Source: Hoskinsella mucinilytica (lineage in GTDB: Bacteria > Bacillota_I > Bacilli_A > Erysipelotrichales > Erysipelotrichaceae). Taken from it: a stretch of DNA of 64,000 bases. This document shows positions 18,468 through 26,119 of this stretch, one piece after another; position 1 is the stretch's first letter; each line of letters opens with the position of its first letter. A program made the position numbers and the translations under genes. The DNA lies in the NCBI RefSeq assembly GCF_045223415.1, contig NZ_JBEQZJ010000014.1, positions 1-64,000 on the forward strand. The letters run 5' to 3'. The notes beneath the pieces are model-generated. The model was not told the origin of the DNA. It did no database searches and saw only the letters and a list, made by a program, of their open reading frames with translations.

Positions 18468-19100
18468 TTACTTTTTCACTAACTGTAAATTTTCAATTTC
18501 TAGCACACTGGTCGCTAAAGATGATATCATATCGTCTGAATGACTTGTCAAAATGAGGATATGTTCTTTATCCTTCATATAATCTAACAACATATCTCTC
18601 AATATAATCAATGATTTTTGATCTAACGCATTGGTTGGCTCATCTAGAATTAATATTGCCGGATTTTCTATCATCGCCTGAATGATACGCATTTTTTGTT
18701 TCATGCCCTGAGAATATTTTTTGTATTTCTTATTGATACTATCCGCTAACATTAATTTCTCAGCATATCGTGATATTTCTGATTTATCTACTTTCTTATT
18801 AATGTCTAACAACATTTTCAAATTTTCATAACCTGAAAGATATGGTATAAATTCATCATTATTGATACTTACTCCGCAATTAGGAAGAAAATCAGTTTCT
18901 TTATGCAACTGTTTACCATCACAAAAAATTTCTCCTTTATCAGGAAGAGAAAAGCCACACATCATTTTTAAGAGCACACTTTTACCACAGCCATTTGGAC
19001 CTTTAATCAGATAAATTTGACCATTTTCAAATACATAATTTAAATCTTGAAATAATTCAATATGTTTATAAGCTTTATTGATATTTTTTAATTCGATCAT
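18468..19100 (-). CDS. ABC transporter ATP-binding subunit
   Basis: 210 residues, one nucleotide-binding domain. Walker A IKGPNGCGKSVLL, signature YSQGMKQKM, Walker B AILILDEPTNALD and H-loop LTSHSDD are all intact, so it should hydrolyse ATP. It follows three membrane-protein genes transcribed in the same direction, which are probably its permease parts. The combination resembles ABC-2 or lantibiotic-immunity type exporters. GGAGG is upstream of the ATG. Confidence 0.88.
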   Translation of the reverse strand: MIELKNINKAYKHIELFQDLNYVFENGQIYLIKGPNGCGKSVLLKMMCGFSLPDKGEIFCDGKQLHKETDFLPNCGVSINNDEFIPYLSGYENLKMLLDINKKVDKSEISRYAEKLMLADSINKKYKKYSQGMKQKMRIIQAMIENPAILILDEPTNALDQKSLIILRDMLLDYMKDKEHILILTSHSDDMISSLATSVLEIENLQLVKK

Positions 19101-19115
19101 ATATACCTCCTGTAT

Positions 19116-19814
19116 TTATAACTCTTTAGTTTTTAGAACTTTCACTATAAACATGATAAGAAGTATAAGACAAACTCCTATATAAATTAAAACTGTAAAG
19201 ATATCAGGTCTTCTACTAAAACATATCATATTAATATTTGAATGCAAAAAATAAATGCATAATCCTCCGATTACAAGAAAAACAGAGAGTGAGAAGCAAT
19301 TTTCTTTCTCATGAAACATTTGAAAATATAGAAACAAAATTGTCAAAACATCAAACAACAAGAAAACTTTTAATAAAAAATAGCAAATATTTATCCATTC
19401 GTCTATACTTTTAAAGACAATTCCATTCAAAAGCAAACAAACTATATAAAGCAATATAATCAAACAAATATGAATAACGTTTATCAGCAATTTATTTAAA
19501 GATATTTTAATCATATATTTCTTTATATTTGCATATCTAATTAGTTGCATATATTTTAAATCCATATCATTTGCATTCTCTAAGACAAGTGAAATATTAC
19601 ATAAAAGAAAGCTTAAAAAAATGGAAAGTAATGGTAAATTAAAAATCGACATATGCCTTTCTGTTAATGTTTCAATATCATAGAAAACAAAGGATGATAC
19701 TACACTCACTGTTTCTTCATCGGGCTTTAAATAGATTTGTTTGACAAACCATATTCCAAACAATAAAATCAGAAAGTTTAAAAGCAAAAGCCTAGGATTC
19801 ATTTTAATATTCAC
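19116..19814 (-). CDS. Six-helix membrane protein, likely ABC permease subunit
   Basis: 232 residues, strongly hydrophobic with about six membrane segments. Not recognised at family level. It lies immediately before the ATPase gene and overlaps the preceding membrane protein gene by 11 bases, so it is probably part of the same transporter. The start is GTG at 19814 after GGTGGTGAA; an ATG four codons later is possible. Confidence 0.65.
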   Translation of the reverse strand: MNIKMNPRLLLLNFLILLFGIWFVKQIYLKPDEETVSVVSSFVFYDIETLTERHMSIFNLPLLSIFLSFLLCNISLVLENANDMDLKYMQLIRYANIKKYMIKISLNKLLINVIHICLIILLYIVCLLLNGIVFKSIDEWINICYFLLKVFLLFDVLTILFLYFQMFHEKENCFSLSVFLVIGGLCIYFLHSNINMICFSRRPDIFTVLIYIGVCLILLIMFIVKVLKTKEL

Positions 19815-20397
19815 GATATTTCACCACCCTTAATAGATAAATAAAATATATAACAAATAAATAAGGTAATAATTGATCCATGTAATGCCATATATTCGTA
19901 TCAAACTTCATAATCGGGTAAAATAACAAGTTATATCTTATTACACCGCACTGCATTAAGATAAAACTTAAAGCTGTGAGTATCACCAATAATAGTTCCA
20001 TGTGCATTAATCTTCTGATCAATTCCGCTGAAAACAGTAACATATCTGATAGTAATAAATTTATAAAAAAGTAAAGAGAAAAGTGTAGGATGCTTAAATC
20101 AGTTTGCACACTTTTTACAGCAGATAATAAATTAAATAAGACGATAAATACAACGCTAATCCTAAAGCACAAAGATACTGTTTTTTTAAGTTTTACTCTA
20201 TATAATCTTTTCATTGTTTTAAATCTTACCAATTGAAAGCAATTAATTTTATTAACAGAAAACAAGTAAAACAAGCTAATTAAATATATCAGTGCACAAA
20301 ACCAAAATGTACTAATTATATTTGTAAACTTATGAATCACAATAAACACCAAATAAATAGCATATAAAACACATTCTCTTTTAAATGAGAATGTCAT
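19804..20397 (-). CDS. Membrane protein, likely ABC permease subunit
   Basis: 197 residues with about five or six membrane segments; family not recognised. Its ATG shares a base with the stop of the upstream permease gene (TAATG), so the two are translationally coupled. Size and context suit a small ABC permease subunit or an accessory of one. Confidence 0.6.
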   Translation of the reverse strand: MTFSFKRECVLYAIYLVFIVIHKFTNIISTFWFCALIYLISLFYLFSVNKINCFQLVRFKTMKRLYRVKLKKTVSLCFRISVVFIVLFNLLSAVKSVQTDLSILHFSLYFFINLLLSDMLLFSAELIRRLMHMELLLVILTALSFILMQCGVIRYNLLFYPIMKFDTNIWHYMDQLLPYLFVIYFIYLLRVVKYREY

Positions 20398-21224
20398 TAA
20401 GAAACTCCTACTCTTTCTTTAGAGAAAAAGATCTTAATTAACATAACGATAATTAAAACAATTGGTAAAACAAAAGCTAAAAACAAGGCTATAGTACTTG
20501 GCTGTTCCATAGATCCAACAACAAAAATCGTATTCGGATATAAATAATCTTTTAGTTTAAATATTGGTAAACTACTTACTAAAGGTATTAATAGAAAATA
20601 AAATAAGGTAGGGACTAATACTGAAAGATATTTCTTGTCTGTAATTAACCCAATACACATTGAAATCAAGCTATATATAAAAGTGAATGGAATGCATTTT
20701 AAAAATCCTTCTGCTAGATAAAATCCATATCTATGATTCAAATAGAAATCCATACCCATGATATCCGAAAATGTTTCTCTTGTATAACAAAATGATCCAT
20801 TGGGATCATTAACCTTAGGGAAAATAATCACTCCTATTATCCAAAACACTACAAATGCTCCAAATATGATAATAGATATTACCAAACTATAAAATAGCAA
20901 TCGTTTCATCAAAGCTTTCCAGTATTTTTCTTGTTTTAATGTAAAAAAATGGAAAAGAAAGCCTTTCTTCTCATATAAAAACCCTAAAGATGCCGTACTA
21001 ACCAAAACCGGCATAAGAAATTGCATAGGTTTGAATCCTTCAATCATGTACGTATCAAATGTAAGTATCTTTTCTAAATAATCATTTTGTGTTGGGTAAG
21101 AATTTGATGATGTAAAAGAAAACAACCCAATTGAAACAGTTTCGCTTGTTAAAAAAAAGAAAAACAAAAAAAACAAAGTTAAAATAAATACAAAATCAAA
21201 ATATTTATTTCTTCTCAAATTCAT
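20397..21224 (-). CDS. ABC-2-like permease membrane protein
   Basis: 275 residues: membrane segment about 11-30, then an extracytoplasmic part to about 65, followed by five more membrane segments. This is the ABC-2 layout (long first loop, six helices). First gene after the hairpin that ends the secreted-protein gene. GGAGTGCTTGT precedes the ATG. Confidence 0.65.
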   Translation of the reverse strand: MNLRRNKYFDFVFILTLFFLFFFFLTSETVSIGLFSFTSSNSYPTQNDYLEKILTFDTYMIEGFKPMQFLMPVLVSTASLGFLYEKKGFLFHFFTLKQEKYWKALMKRLLFYSLVISIIIFGAFVVFWIIGVIIFPKVNDPNGSFCYTRETFSDIMGMDFYLNHRYGFYLAEGFLKCIPFTFIYSLISMCIGLITDKKYLSVLVPTLFYFLLIPLVSSLPIFKLKDYLYPNTIFVVGSMEQPSTIALFLAFVLPIVLIIVMLIKIFFSKERVGVS

Positions 21225-21242
21225 ACAAGCACTCCTTTCTAT

Positions 21243-21278
21243 ATTTTAAAGTTGAGCAAAATCGCCCAACTTTAAAAT
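21243..21278 (-). terminator. Hairpin between the secreted-protein and ABC transporter genes
   Basis: Perfect 12-bp stem 21243-21254/21267-21278 with a small inner helix. It contains the stop codon of the upstream gene. The following T tract is short, so it could be a partial terminator that lowers transporter expression, or an mRNA-stabilising stem. Confidence 0.55.
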
Positions 21279-21661
21279 AATTTCCAATTTCCCCAAATAT
21301 AAACAGCTGGGTCTATATAATGTTCTCTATCACCATATAGCCAAAACCGATCACCTGGGATTAGTACATTCTGTCTTCCACTTGTAAACGAAGAGCAATA
21401 AGGTAATGTCATGACTAAAACATCGTTTTTTGAATTGTCTTTCACTCTAAAATTTACTTTAAATGAATCAGAGCTTGCTGCATCAGTCCAATTAATCGTT
21501 ACTTTTCTTTCACTATTATTAGGCATAGTCATATAAGAAAATGGCATTTGATAATACTGAACATTTCCCTCCCATGAGCTAGATACAGAAGCCCCATGAA
21601 TAATGCCTGTCAAGCAAGCGAGCATAACTCCTGGCAATAGAAATTTTATTATCTTTTTCAT
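21272..21661 (-). CDS. Small secreted protein of the agr-like operon, function unknown
   Basis: 129 residues with a signal peptide (KKIIKFLLPGVMLACLTG, likely cleavage near residue 24). The mature part is polar, rich in aromatic residues and looks beta-rich, ending AVYIWGNWKLF. I do not recognise it; lactococcin-972-type bacteriocins have similar size and an ABC neighbour, but their sequence pattern is absent. Its ATG overlaps the stop of the agrD-like gene (ATGA, 21658-21661), so it is made together with the signal peptide. It could be an effector or toxin whose immunity is the ABC transporter (inference). Confidence 0.75.
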   Translation of the reverse strand: MKKIIKFLLPGVMLACLTGIIHGASVSSSWEGNVQYYQMPFSYMTMPNNSERKVTINWTDAASSDSFKVNFRVKDNSKNDVLVMTLPYCSSFTSGRQNVLIPGDRFWLYGDREHYIDPAVYIWGNWKLF

Positions 21662-21777
21662 AAACTTTTTTCCTTCTTTCTTGGTTTATAATACCCATGT
21701 GGTGATACATTTCCGTCATAATGTTTGCCAATCCCTAACATGATGTTGGCAACTGCCTTAACTAACTTGTTTTTCAT
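21658..21777 (-). CDS. AgrD-like cyclic autoinducer propeptide (candidate)
   Basis: 39 codons, start ATG at 21777. The N-terminal half is an amphipathic helix candidate (MKNKLVKAVANIMLGIG), the centre reads NVSPHGYY (residues 23-30) and the tail KPRKKEKSL is basic. It overlaps agrB by ATGA on one side and the secreted-protein gene by ATGA on the other, and has the very strong site GAGGAGG. AgrD peptides have this plan: membrane helix, ring segment, charged tail. There is no Cys; Ser25-Pro26 could form a lactone, as in enterococcal GBAP. The usual tail is acidic, so this is atypical. Identity rests on position and plan. Confidence 0.65.
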   Translation of the reverse strand: MKNKLVKAVANIMLGIGKHYDGNVSPHGYYKPRKKEKSL

Positions 21778-22295
21778 CTTTTTTGCCTCCTCACTGGAAG
21801 ATATGATATCAACACAACCACTTCAACTAATGTCAGTATTTGGAGAAATCCTTTATATCCTAATATCAGTATCAAAACGCTTAAGCACATAAGCGTAAAT
21901 GATATATAGAAAGGATTCTTCCATCTATCTTTTATCCCTAACATTAATTGTACAAGTAATATAATAGCTAGCGTAAAGCAACATAAATTTACTTGTAAGC
22001 TTGCATATGTGGATAGAATCACTAGAAACACAGAAACTGTAATCATCAAACATTTTGTTATTGTTTTTGCATGATAACCCTCATACATCCTTCGCAATAA
22101 TTGGAATGTTCCAATAAAGAAAATCGTTTCTACTATCTGGTTAGTAACTAGGCTATATACAATCATGATCACTAATTCAAAAAATTCACTACAAATGATT
22201 TCAAATGCATAACGAATACTATCAATTTGTGATTCTCGAATTGCACCATGTCTATGTAACCATTTACCAAATGATGTCCCTATCCGTGCTACCAT
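21774..22295 (-). CDS. agrB: AgrB-like peptide-processing membrane endopeptidase
   Basis: 173 residues, about five membrane segments. The family's catalytic pair is present as His75 and Cys82 in GYHAKTITKC, the same spacing as His77/Cys84 of Staphylococcus aureus AgrB, preceded by the conserved RRMYEGYHA. AgrB cleaves the C-terminal tail of AgrD and catalyses ring closure. First gene of the operon agrB-agrD-secreted protein; GGAAGAG precedes the ATG. Confidence 0.88.
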   Translation of the reverse strand: MVARIGTSFGKWLHRHGAIRESQIDSIRYAFEIICSEFFELVIMIVYSLVTNQIVETIFFIGTFQLLRRMYEGYHAKTITKCLMITVSVFLVILSTYASLQVNLCCFTLAIILLVQLMLGIKDRWKNPFYISFTLMCLSVLILILGYKGFLQILTLVEVVVLISYLPVRRQKR

Positions 22296-22315
22296 ATCTC
22301 TTCCTTTCTAACTTC

Positions 22316-22392
22316 ATTATGCAACCATACTTAAATAAAAACAAGAACCAAAACAACGAGTGACGATTTTTACGCAACGAGTGACGATTTTT
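22316..22392 (-). promoter_or_regulatory. agrB promoter with tandem direct-repeat operator (LytTR type)
   Basis: Two identical copies of CAACGAGTGACGATTTTT at 22354-22371 and 22375-22392, a period of 21 bp, as in AgrA and other LytTR regulators that read two turns of one DNA face. A -10 box CATAAT (minus strand, 22316-22321) places the repeats at roughly -45 to -83. The repeat lies directly upstream of agrB; the LytTR regulator encoded at 24302-24991 is the obvious reader (inference). Confidence 0.7.
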
Positions 22393-22393
22393 C

Positions 22394-22530
22394 TTATAAA
22401 ATCAGTAATATTGATTGACAATTGAACGGCTTCCATTATATATCTCTATCAGTTCTTATTAATTCAAAATACTATTTTTATCATTATTTTATAGATTTAC
22501 AGCTTTTATCAAACATCATAAGTTAAATCT
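22394..22530 (-). pseudogene. Eroded copy of the 3' end of the agr-type sensor gene
   Basis: From the operator to about 22530 the sequence repeats blocks of the sensor gene 3' end (23086 to about 23335) in the same order. Positions 22393-22417 equal 23085-23109; further shared blocks lie near 22418-22460 and 22460-22525, with deletions between them. No open frame remains. This shows that the sensor once stood directly before the agrB operator, and that a duplication inserted 22531-23085. Confidence 0.65.
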
Positions 22531-22633
22531 TTCGTATATGAAATAGGACATGCAACAAAAAGACAATTACCCCATAGATTATTACCCTCTTACGTTTCCT
22601 TATTCATATTACTTGTGTCCAAGTGTTATTATC

Positions 22634-23002
22634 TTACTCATACTCAATTATGATTGGAATTTTTGAGCGCTGTTGAAATACACAAATTGATGTTCCTTTT
22701 TCAATTTTAAACACGTCTTTTTCTAATCGTAACAATATTGATTTCCCATCATCAGGACTAAGTTGATATTCTCCATTCTTAATTTCCTTATACATCCCGG
22801 ATGAATCAACAATGTAGTGATCACTTTCATAACTAAAACACTCATAAGTTCCATCTTCATAAAAATTAAAATATAAGTCGCTACATCCCTCACTTTGATA
22901 AGTACCTATAAGTATGTGTGTTTTTATATTTCTTTGATTAAATAAGATAAATATCATAATGACGATGATGACGACAACGATCCTTCCATACCATTTTCTC
23001 AT
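22634..23002 (-). CDS. Membrane-anchored small protein, unknown
   Basis: 122 residues: one N-terminal membrane segment (about 8-24), then an extracytoplasmic beta-rich domain (IGTYQSEGCSDLYFNFYEDG, a lipocalin-like strand pattern). Not recognised. It lies between the duplicated sensor end and the intact sensor gene, and a single copy of the operator repeat (23067-23084) lies upstream, so it may respond to the same regulator. AAAGGATAGAC precedes the ATG. Confidence 0.6.
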   Translation of the reverse strand: MRKWYGRIVVVIIVIMIFILFNQRNIKTHILIGTYQSEGCSDLYFNFYEDGTYECFSYESDHYIVDSSGMYKEIKNGEYQLSPDDGKSILLRLEKDVFKIEKGTSICVFQQRSKIPIIIEYE

Positions 23003-23066
23003 ATTAGTCTATCCTTTCTTTTTTGACTTTCTTCACATCAAATGAAACATTTCATAAGAACCAAAA

Positions 23067-23084
23067 CAACGAGTGACGATTTTT
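23067..23084 (-). promoter_or_regulatory. Single copy of the agr operator repeat
   Basis: CAACGAGTGACGATTTTT, identical to both copies at 22354-22392 but present once; positions 23056-23084 match 22343-22371. One 21-bp unit has been lost or gained. It starts just after the sensor stop codon and is 65 bases upstream of the 122-residue gene. Confidence 0.55.
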
Positions 23085-23085
23085 C

Positions 23086-24309
23086 TTATAAAATCAGTAA
23101 TATTGATTGTGTAAAGATGCTTTCCTTTATGACAATTGAACTAGTTCCATCATACTTCTCTATCAGTTCTTTGATGTATGATTCACTGAAGGAATCATTC
23201 TTCTTACTCTCTGTATCATAATAATAGCTTTCATATAAATTAAGCTCATAATCGTTACCTTTTAATTCAAAATAATAATTTTTATCATCATGCTGTTTTA
23301 TAGATTTACAGCTTTTATCAAGTATCATGGTAATGAAAGATAATAAATCTGTGGTATTCATAGGAATATGCTCAGGTATCTGTAATTTGATATGAAATAA
23401 AATCATTGGATATTCCTTCATTTTTTGTCGTAATACATGGTCTACGTAAATATTTAAGCATAATGGTGTTACGTGAGAAAACACGAACGATTTCATCCAT
23501 TGATTGATATATTCATGGATCTTATCTGTTTCATTTCGATTAGCCATATCATCTATTTCCAACATTTGATTTTTAACATCATGGATCAGAATTTGAGTTT
23601 GCTTATGTTCTAATGATATTTCATCAATCTGTTGTTCCGTCAAAGCAATTAATTGTTGAAACATACCTGCATGGTAATTTTTCTTCATAAGTATGTTATA
23701 TGTTAACGAAAAATAAAGTATACAAAAGGCAATGATTTCAATTAAAATCATCGCAATCATCCAATTCTGATTGCCTTCTGAGAGTTGTAAAATATAAGAT
23801 GCCAAAATGCCACAAATACTTAGACAAATGATAGTTATCATAAAGGTTTTGTTACTTGTATCAAATTCTACTTTTCTTAATTGTGAAAGAATTAAGTACA
23901 TCATTAGAATAATGCATGCTTTGATTACTATGGTAAAGATGATTCTATACATACCAAAGATAAGCGTTAAGCCAATATTAATTGATATCATATTTGCAAG
24001 ATTAACACATAAGGATAATAAGAATAAAAACAAGGAAGAAATCATTAACGCATTTAAAGAATTGTTTATATTTTTCTTTTTTCCATATAGAAAAAGAAAT
24101 AGAAAAATAAAAATATTATCTTTTACTGAACTTATGAATTTTGGTAAAATAAATAATTCACTTGCATATTGAATCAAAGCCATCATCAAAATTGCTATGA
24201 AAAATCTTTTTTTCATATTTATTTTTTCATGATTAAGATATAGGTAGAAATATAATAGGAAAGCATAATCTGCCAGACTAAACAAATATTCAATTATAAA
24301 TTCAATCAT
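23086..24309 (-). CDS. AgrC-like sensor histidine kinase with degenerate ATP-binding domain
   Basis: 407 residues: six or seven membrane helices to about 215, then the AgrC-type phosphorylation helix with HDVKNQM (His near 242), then a HATPase-like domain. The N box reads ITMILDKSCKSI, with Lys where family members have Asn (LDNA), and the Gly-rich box usually seen as GxGLGL is replaced by NDSFSE. Kinase activity is therefore doubtful. I chose the ATG at 24309 with GAGGTATCAC upstream; it overlaps the response-regulator stop by eight bases. Likely receptor of the AgrD-derived signal (context). Confidence 0.8.
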   Translation of the reverse strand: MIEFIIEYLFSLADYAFLLYFYLYLNHEKINMKKRFFIAILMMALIQYASELFILPKFISSVKDNIFIFLFLFLYGKKKNINNSLNALMISSLFLFLLSLCVNLANMISINIGLTLIFGMYRIIFTIVIKACIILMMYLILSQLRKVEFDTSNKTFMITIICLSICGILASYILQLSEGNQNWMIAMILIEIIAFCILYFSLTYNILMKKNYHAGMFQQLIALTEQQIDEISLEHKQTQILIHDVKNQMLEIDDMANRNETDKIHEYINQWMKSFVFSHVTPLCLNIYVDHVLRQKMKEYPMILFHIKLQIPEHIPMNTTDLLSFITMILDKSCKSIKQHDDKNYYFELKGNDYELNLYESYYYDTESKKNDSFSESYIKELIEKYDGTSSIVIKESIFTQSILLIL

Positions 24310-24991
24310 AGTGATACCTCGAAGCCTGATAAGCATTCTTGAATTTTGACCATACACGATCACTTACTTTAAGTTTTTTATTTCCCAGTATCAGAACTTC
24401 GTGTGTATCTTTCATCAACTGTTTAATTTTTTTTAAATTCACAATGTGCGTCCTATTTATTTTGTAAAAATCATTAGAAAGCATTTTTTCAACCTCTCTT
24501 AATGATCGTGCTGTTAAATATAATATTTCTCCATTCGTCATTCTCAAACAAACCGTATGTTCTAAATAATAAAGATACAAAACTTCACTTTCCTTGAGAT
24601 CAATTTTTCCATTCAACGTATCAAAAACATAACTCTTTTTAGATAAAATTTCTTTTTCAACAATATGTATTTGATTTAATAGCCTTTCCTCTATCAAATT
24701 TTTGGGTACAAACCCCATAACATTTATTTCGAACGCATCAATCATATATTCATTATGAGAAGAAACATAGATGACATAGCAATGTTTTTGTGGATGACAC
24801 TTGATATATTCGATACCATGTTCTTCTTGTAATTCAATATCAAGCAATAAAAGATCAAAAACATTCTGATTCTGTTCATATTCAAGAATACTAGAAAATG
24901 TAAAAACATCATTTTCTGAATATTCTTGTATCACAATATTTTTGATTTTATTTCTCATGTTTTCACTATCATCTAAAATTGCTATTTTCAC
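24302..24991 (-). CDS. AgrA-like response regulator (receiver plus LytTR DNA-binding domain)
   Basis: 229 residues. The receiver (1-115) has the acidic pair in AILDDSE and phosphoacceptor Asp51 in LLLLDIEL. LytTR spans about 130-225 (SEVLYLYYLEHTVCLRM, FYKINRTHIVNLKKIK). LytTR proteins bind paired direct repeats; the 21-bp repeats before agrB fit. The start is GTG after AGGGGAATTATT. It is first in the regulator-sensor pair. Confidence 0.88.
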   Translation of the reverse strand: MKIAILDDSENMRNKIKNIVIQEYSENDVFTFSSILEYEQNQNVFDLLLLDIELQEEHGIEYIKCHPQKHCYVIYVSSHNEYMIDAFEINVMGFVPKNLIEERLLNQIHIVEKEILSKKSYVFDTLNGKIDLKESEVLYLYYLEHTVCLRMTNGEILYLTARSLREVEKMLSNDFYKINRTHIVNLKKIKQLMKDTHEVLILGNKKLKVSDRVWSKFKNAYQASRYHYD

Positions 24992-25077
24992 AATAATTCC
25001 CCTCTATTCTTTTTTATTATATCACATCTTTAAAGAAAATATATAATTCTACTGAATAAGCAATTTTATTAATACAA

Positions 25078-25112
25078 AAGAAGACACTATAGATGCTATA
25101 TCTATAGTGCCT
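25078..25112 (-). terminator. Terminator after the 68-residue membrane protein gene
   Basis: Stem 25084-25094/25100-25110 (11 bp with one mismatch), followed on the minus strand by TCTTTTGTATT. It isolates the agr regulator genes from those further upstream. Confidence 0.65.
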
Positions 25113-25126
25113 TTAGAATAATATTT

Positions 25127-25333
25127 TTACTTTCGTTCTTCTAATTTATCCAATATTACCAAGATACCACCACCCATAAAAAGCATTAAATAGACACCAC
25201 TTAGAAAAATAAATCGATACAAGTTATCTATCATATCTAAACCTTCTCTATTTCCATGCGGAAACATCGCTACCGTAATAAAACATAATACTACACCTGC
25301 TAATATTAATAGAAACCCTATTTTTCTTTTCAT
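25127..25333 (-). CDS. Two-helix small membrane protein, unknown
   Basis: 68 residues with membrane segments at about 5-24 and 40-61 and a charged end (DKLEERK). Strong ribosome site GAGGAG. Family not recognised. It is followed by its own terminator and stands apart from the agr genes. Confidence 0.6.
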   Translation of the reverse strand: MKRKIGFLLILAGVVLCFITVAMFPHGNREGLDMIDNLYRFIFLSGVYLMLFMGGGILVILDKLEERK

Positions 25334-25447
25334 ATATTTATTTCTCCTCGTTGTGCTTTTAAGCTATCATTACTTATTAAATATAATCATGTTTTATCGT
25401 CCTATATTACCAAAGCAATAACATGCCTACTGCTTGATATCATTGCT

Positions 25448-25921
25448 TCATTCAGAAATAGTTACTTTATATGTGTCTGATTCTTTTTCGAAATTTAGTT
25501 TGACATCATCTCGTACTTCCAGTACGACCTTATCATTCTGTATAACATCAAATTCACTATGCAAACGAATATTTTTTTCATCTTCCATAGTCAAGGTTGC
25601 ATCAGCTTCCCCAATCTTAGGTGTATTACTTGCTACGATCTTTGTCCCTTTTTTCACATCAACATTGACAATACTATTCACAGATTTATCGAAATCTCTT
25701 TTTTCATCTAATGGTATATATACTGTGTAGATTACTTGATAATCCCCTTCACTATATTCCAAAACTGTTTTTAAACCTTCTTTATGAAATTCTTCATTCA
25801 TATCATAAATTTCTGTACTAGTGACCTTCATTTCCTCTTTTTTTATTTCCTGTTTCTTATTACATCCTCCTACAACGATGAGCAAACATGCGAATAAAAT
25901 CACCATAACACTCTTTTTCAT
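25448..25921 (-). CDS. Secreted lipoprotein, unknown
   Basis: 157 residues. Lipoprotein signal KKSVMVILFACLLIVVGGC with lipobox VGGC, so the cysteine at about 20 is lipidated and the rest lies outside the membrane. The mature part is charged with alternating strands. Family not recognised. AAAGGAGG precedes the ATG. Confidence 0.7.
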   Translation of the reverse strand: MKKSVMVILFACLLIVVGGCNKKQEIKKEEMKVTSTEIYDMNEEFHKEGLKTVLEYSEGDYQVIYTVYIPLDEKRDFDKSVNSIVNVDVKKGTKIVASNTPKIGEADATLTMEDEKNIRLHSEFDVIQNDKVVLEVRDDVKLNFEKESDTYKVTISE

Positions 25922-26011
25922 GAAATTTCCTCCTTTTCTAAATCATGAATCTAGCTATTATCATACATTTAAGTTAATGTCTTATCCTCTATTGATTTTC
26001 CTTCTAAATAG

Positions 26012-26119
26012 TTATCTTTTTTTAGCAAAATATCTATAAACAAGTGCTATTATGACACAAATGATAACTACAACATACCAATAATCGTATAGATGCTCAG
26101 CAATCATAACCTCAAACAT
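26012..26119 (-). CDS. 35-residue single-helix membrane protein (small ORF)
   Basis: ATG at 26119 with GGAGG six bases upstream; stop TAA at 26012-26014. The peptide is MFEVMIAEHLYDYWY, then a hydrophobic helix VVVIICVIIALVY and a positive end RYFAKKR. Topology and the strong ribosome site suggest a real membrane microprotein. Its function is unknown. Confidence 0.5.
   Translation of the reverse strand: MFEVMIAEHLYDYWYVVVIICVIIALVYRYFAKKR

Noticed and set aside
21272..21661. Lactococcin-972-type bacteriocin
   Set aside because: Size and ABC context fit, but the family's residue pattern is not visible and the large associated membrane protein is missing.
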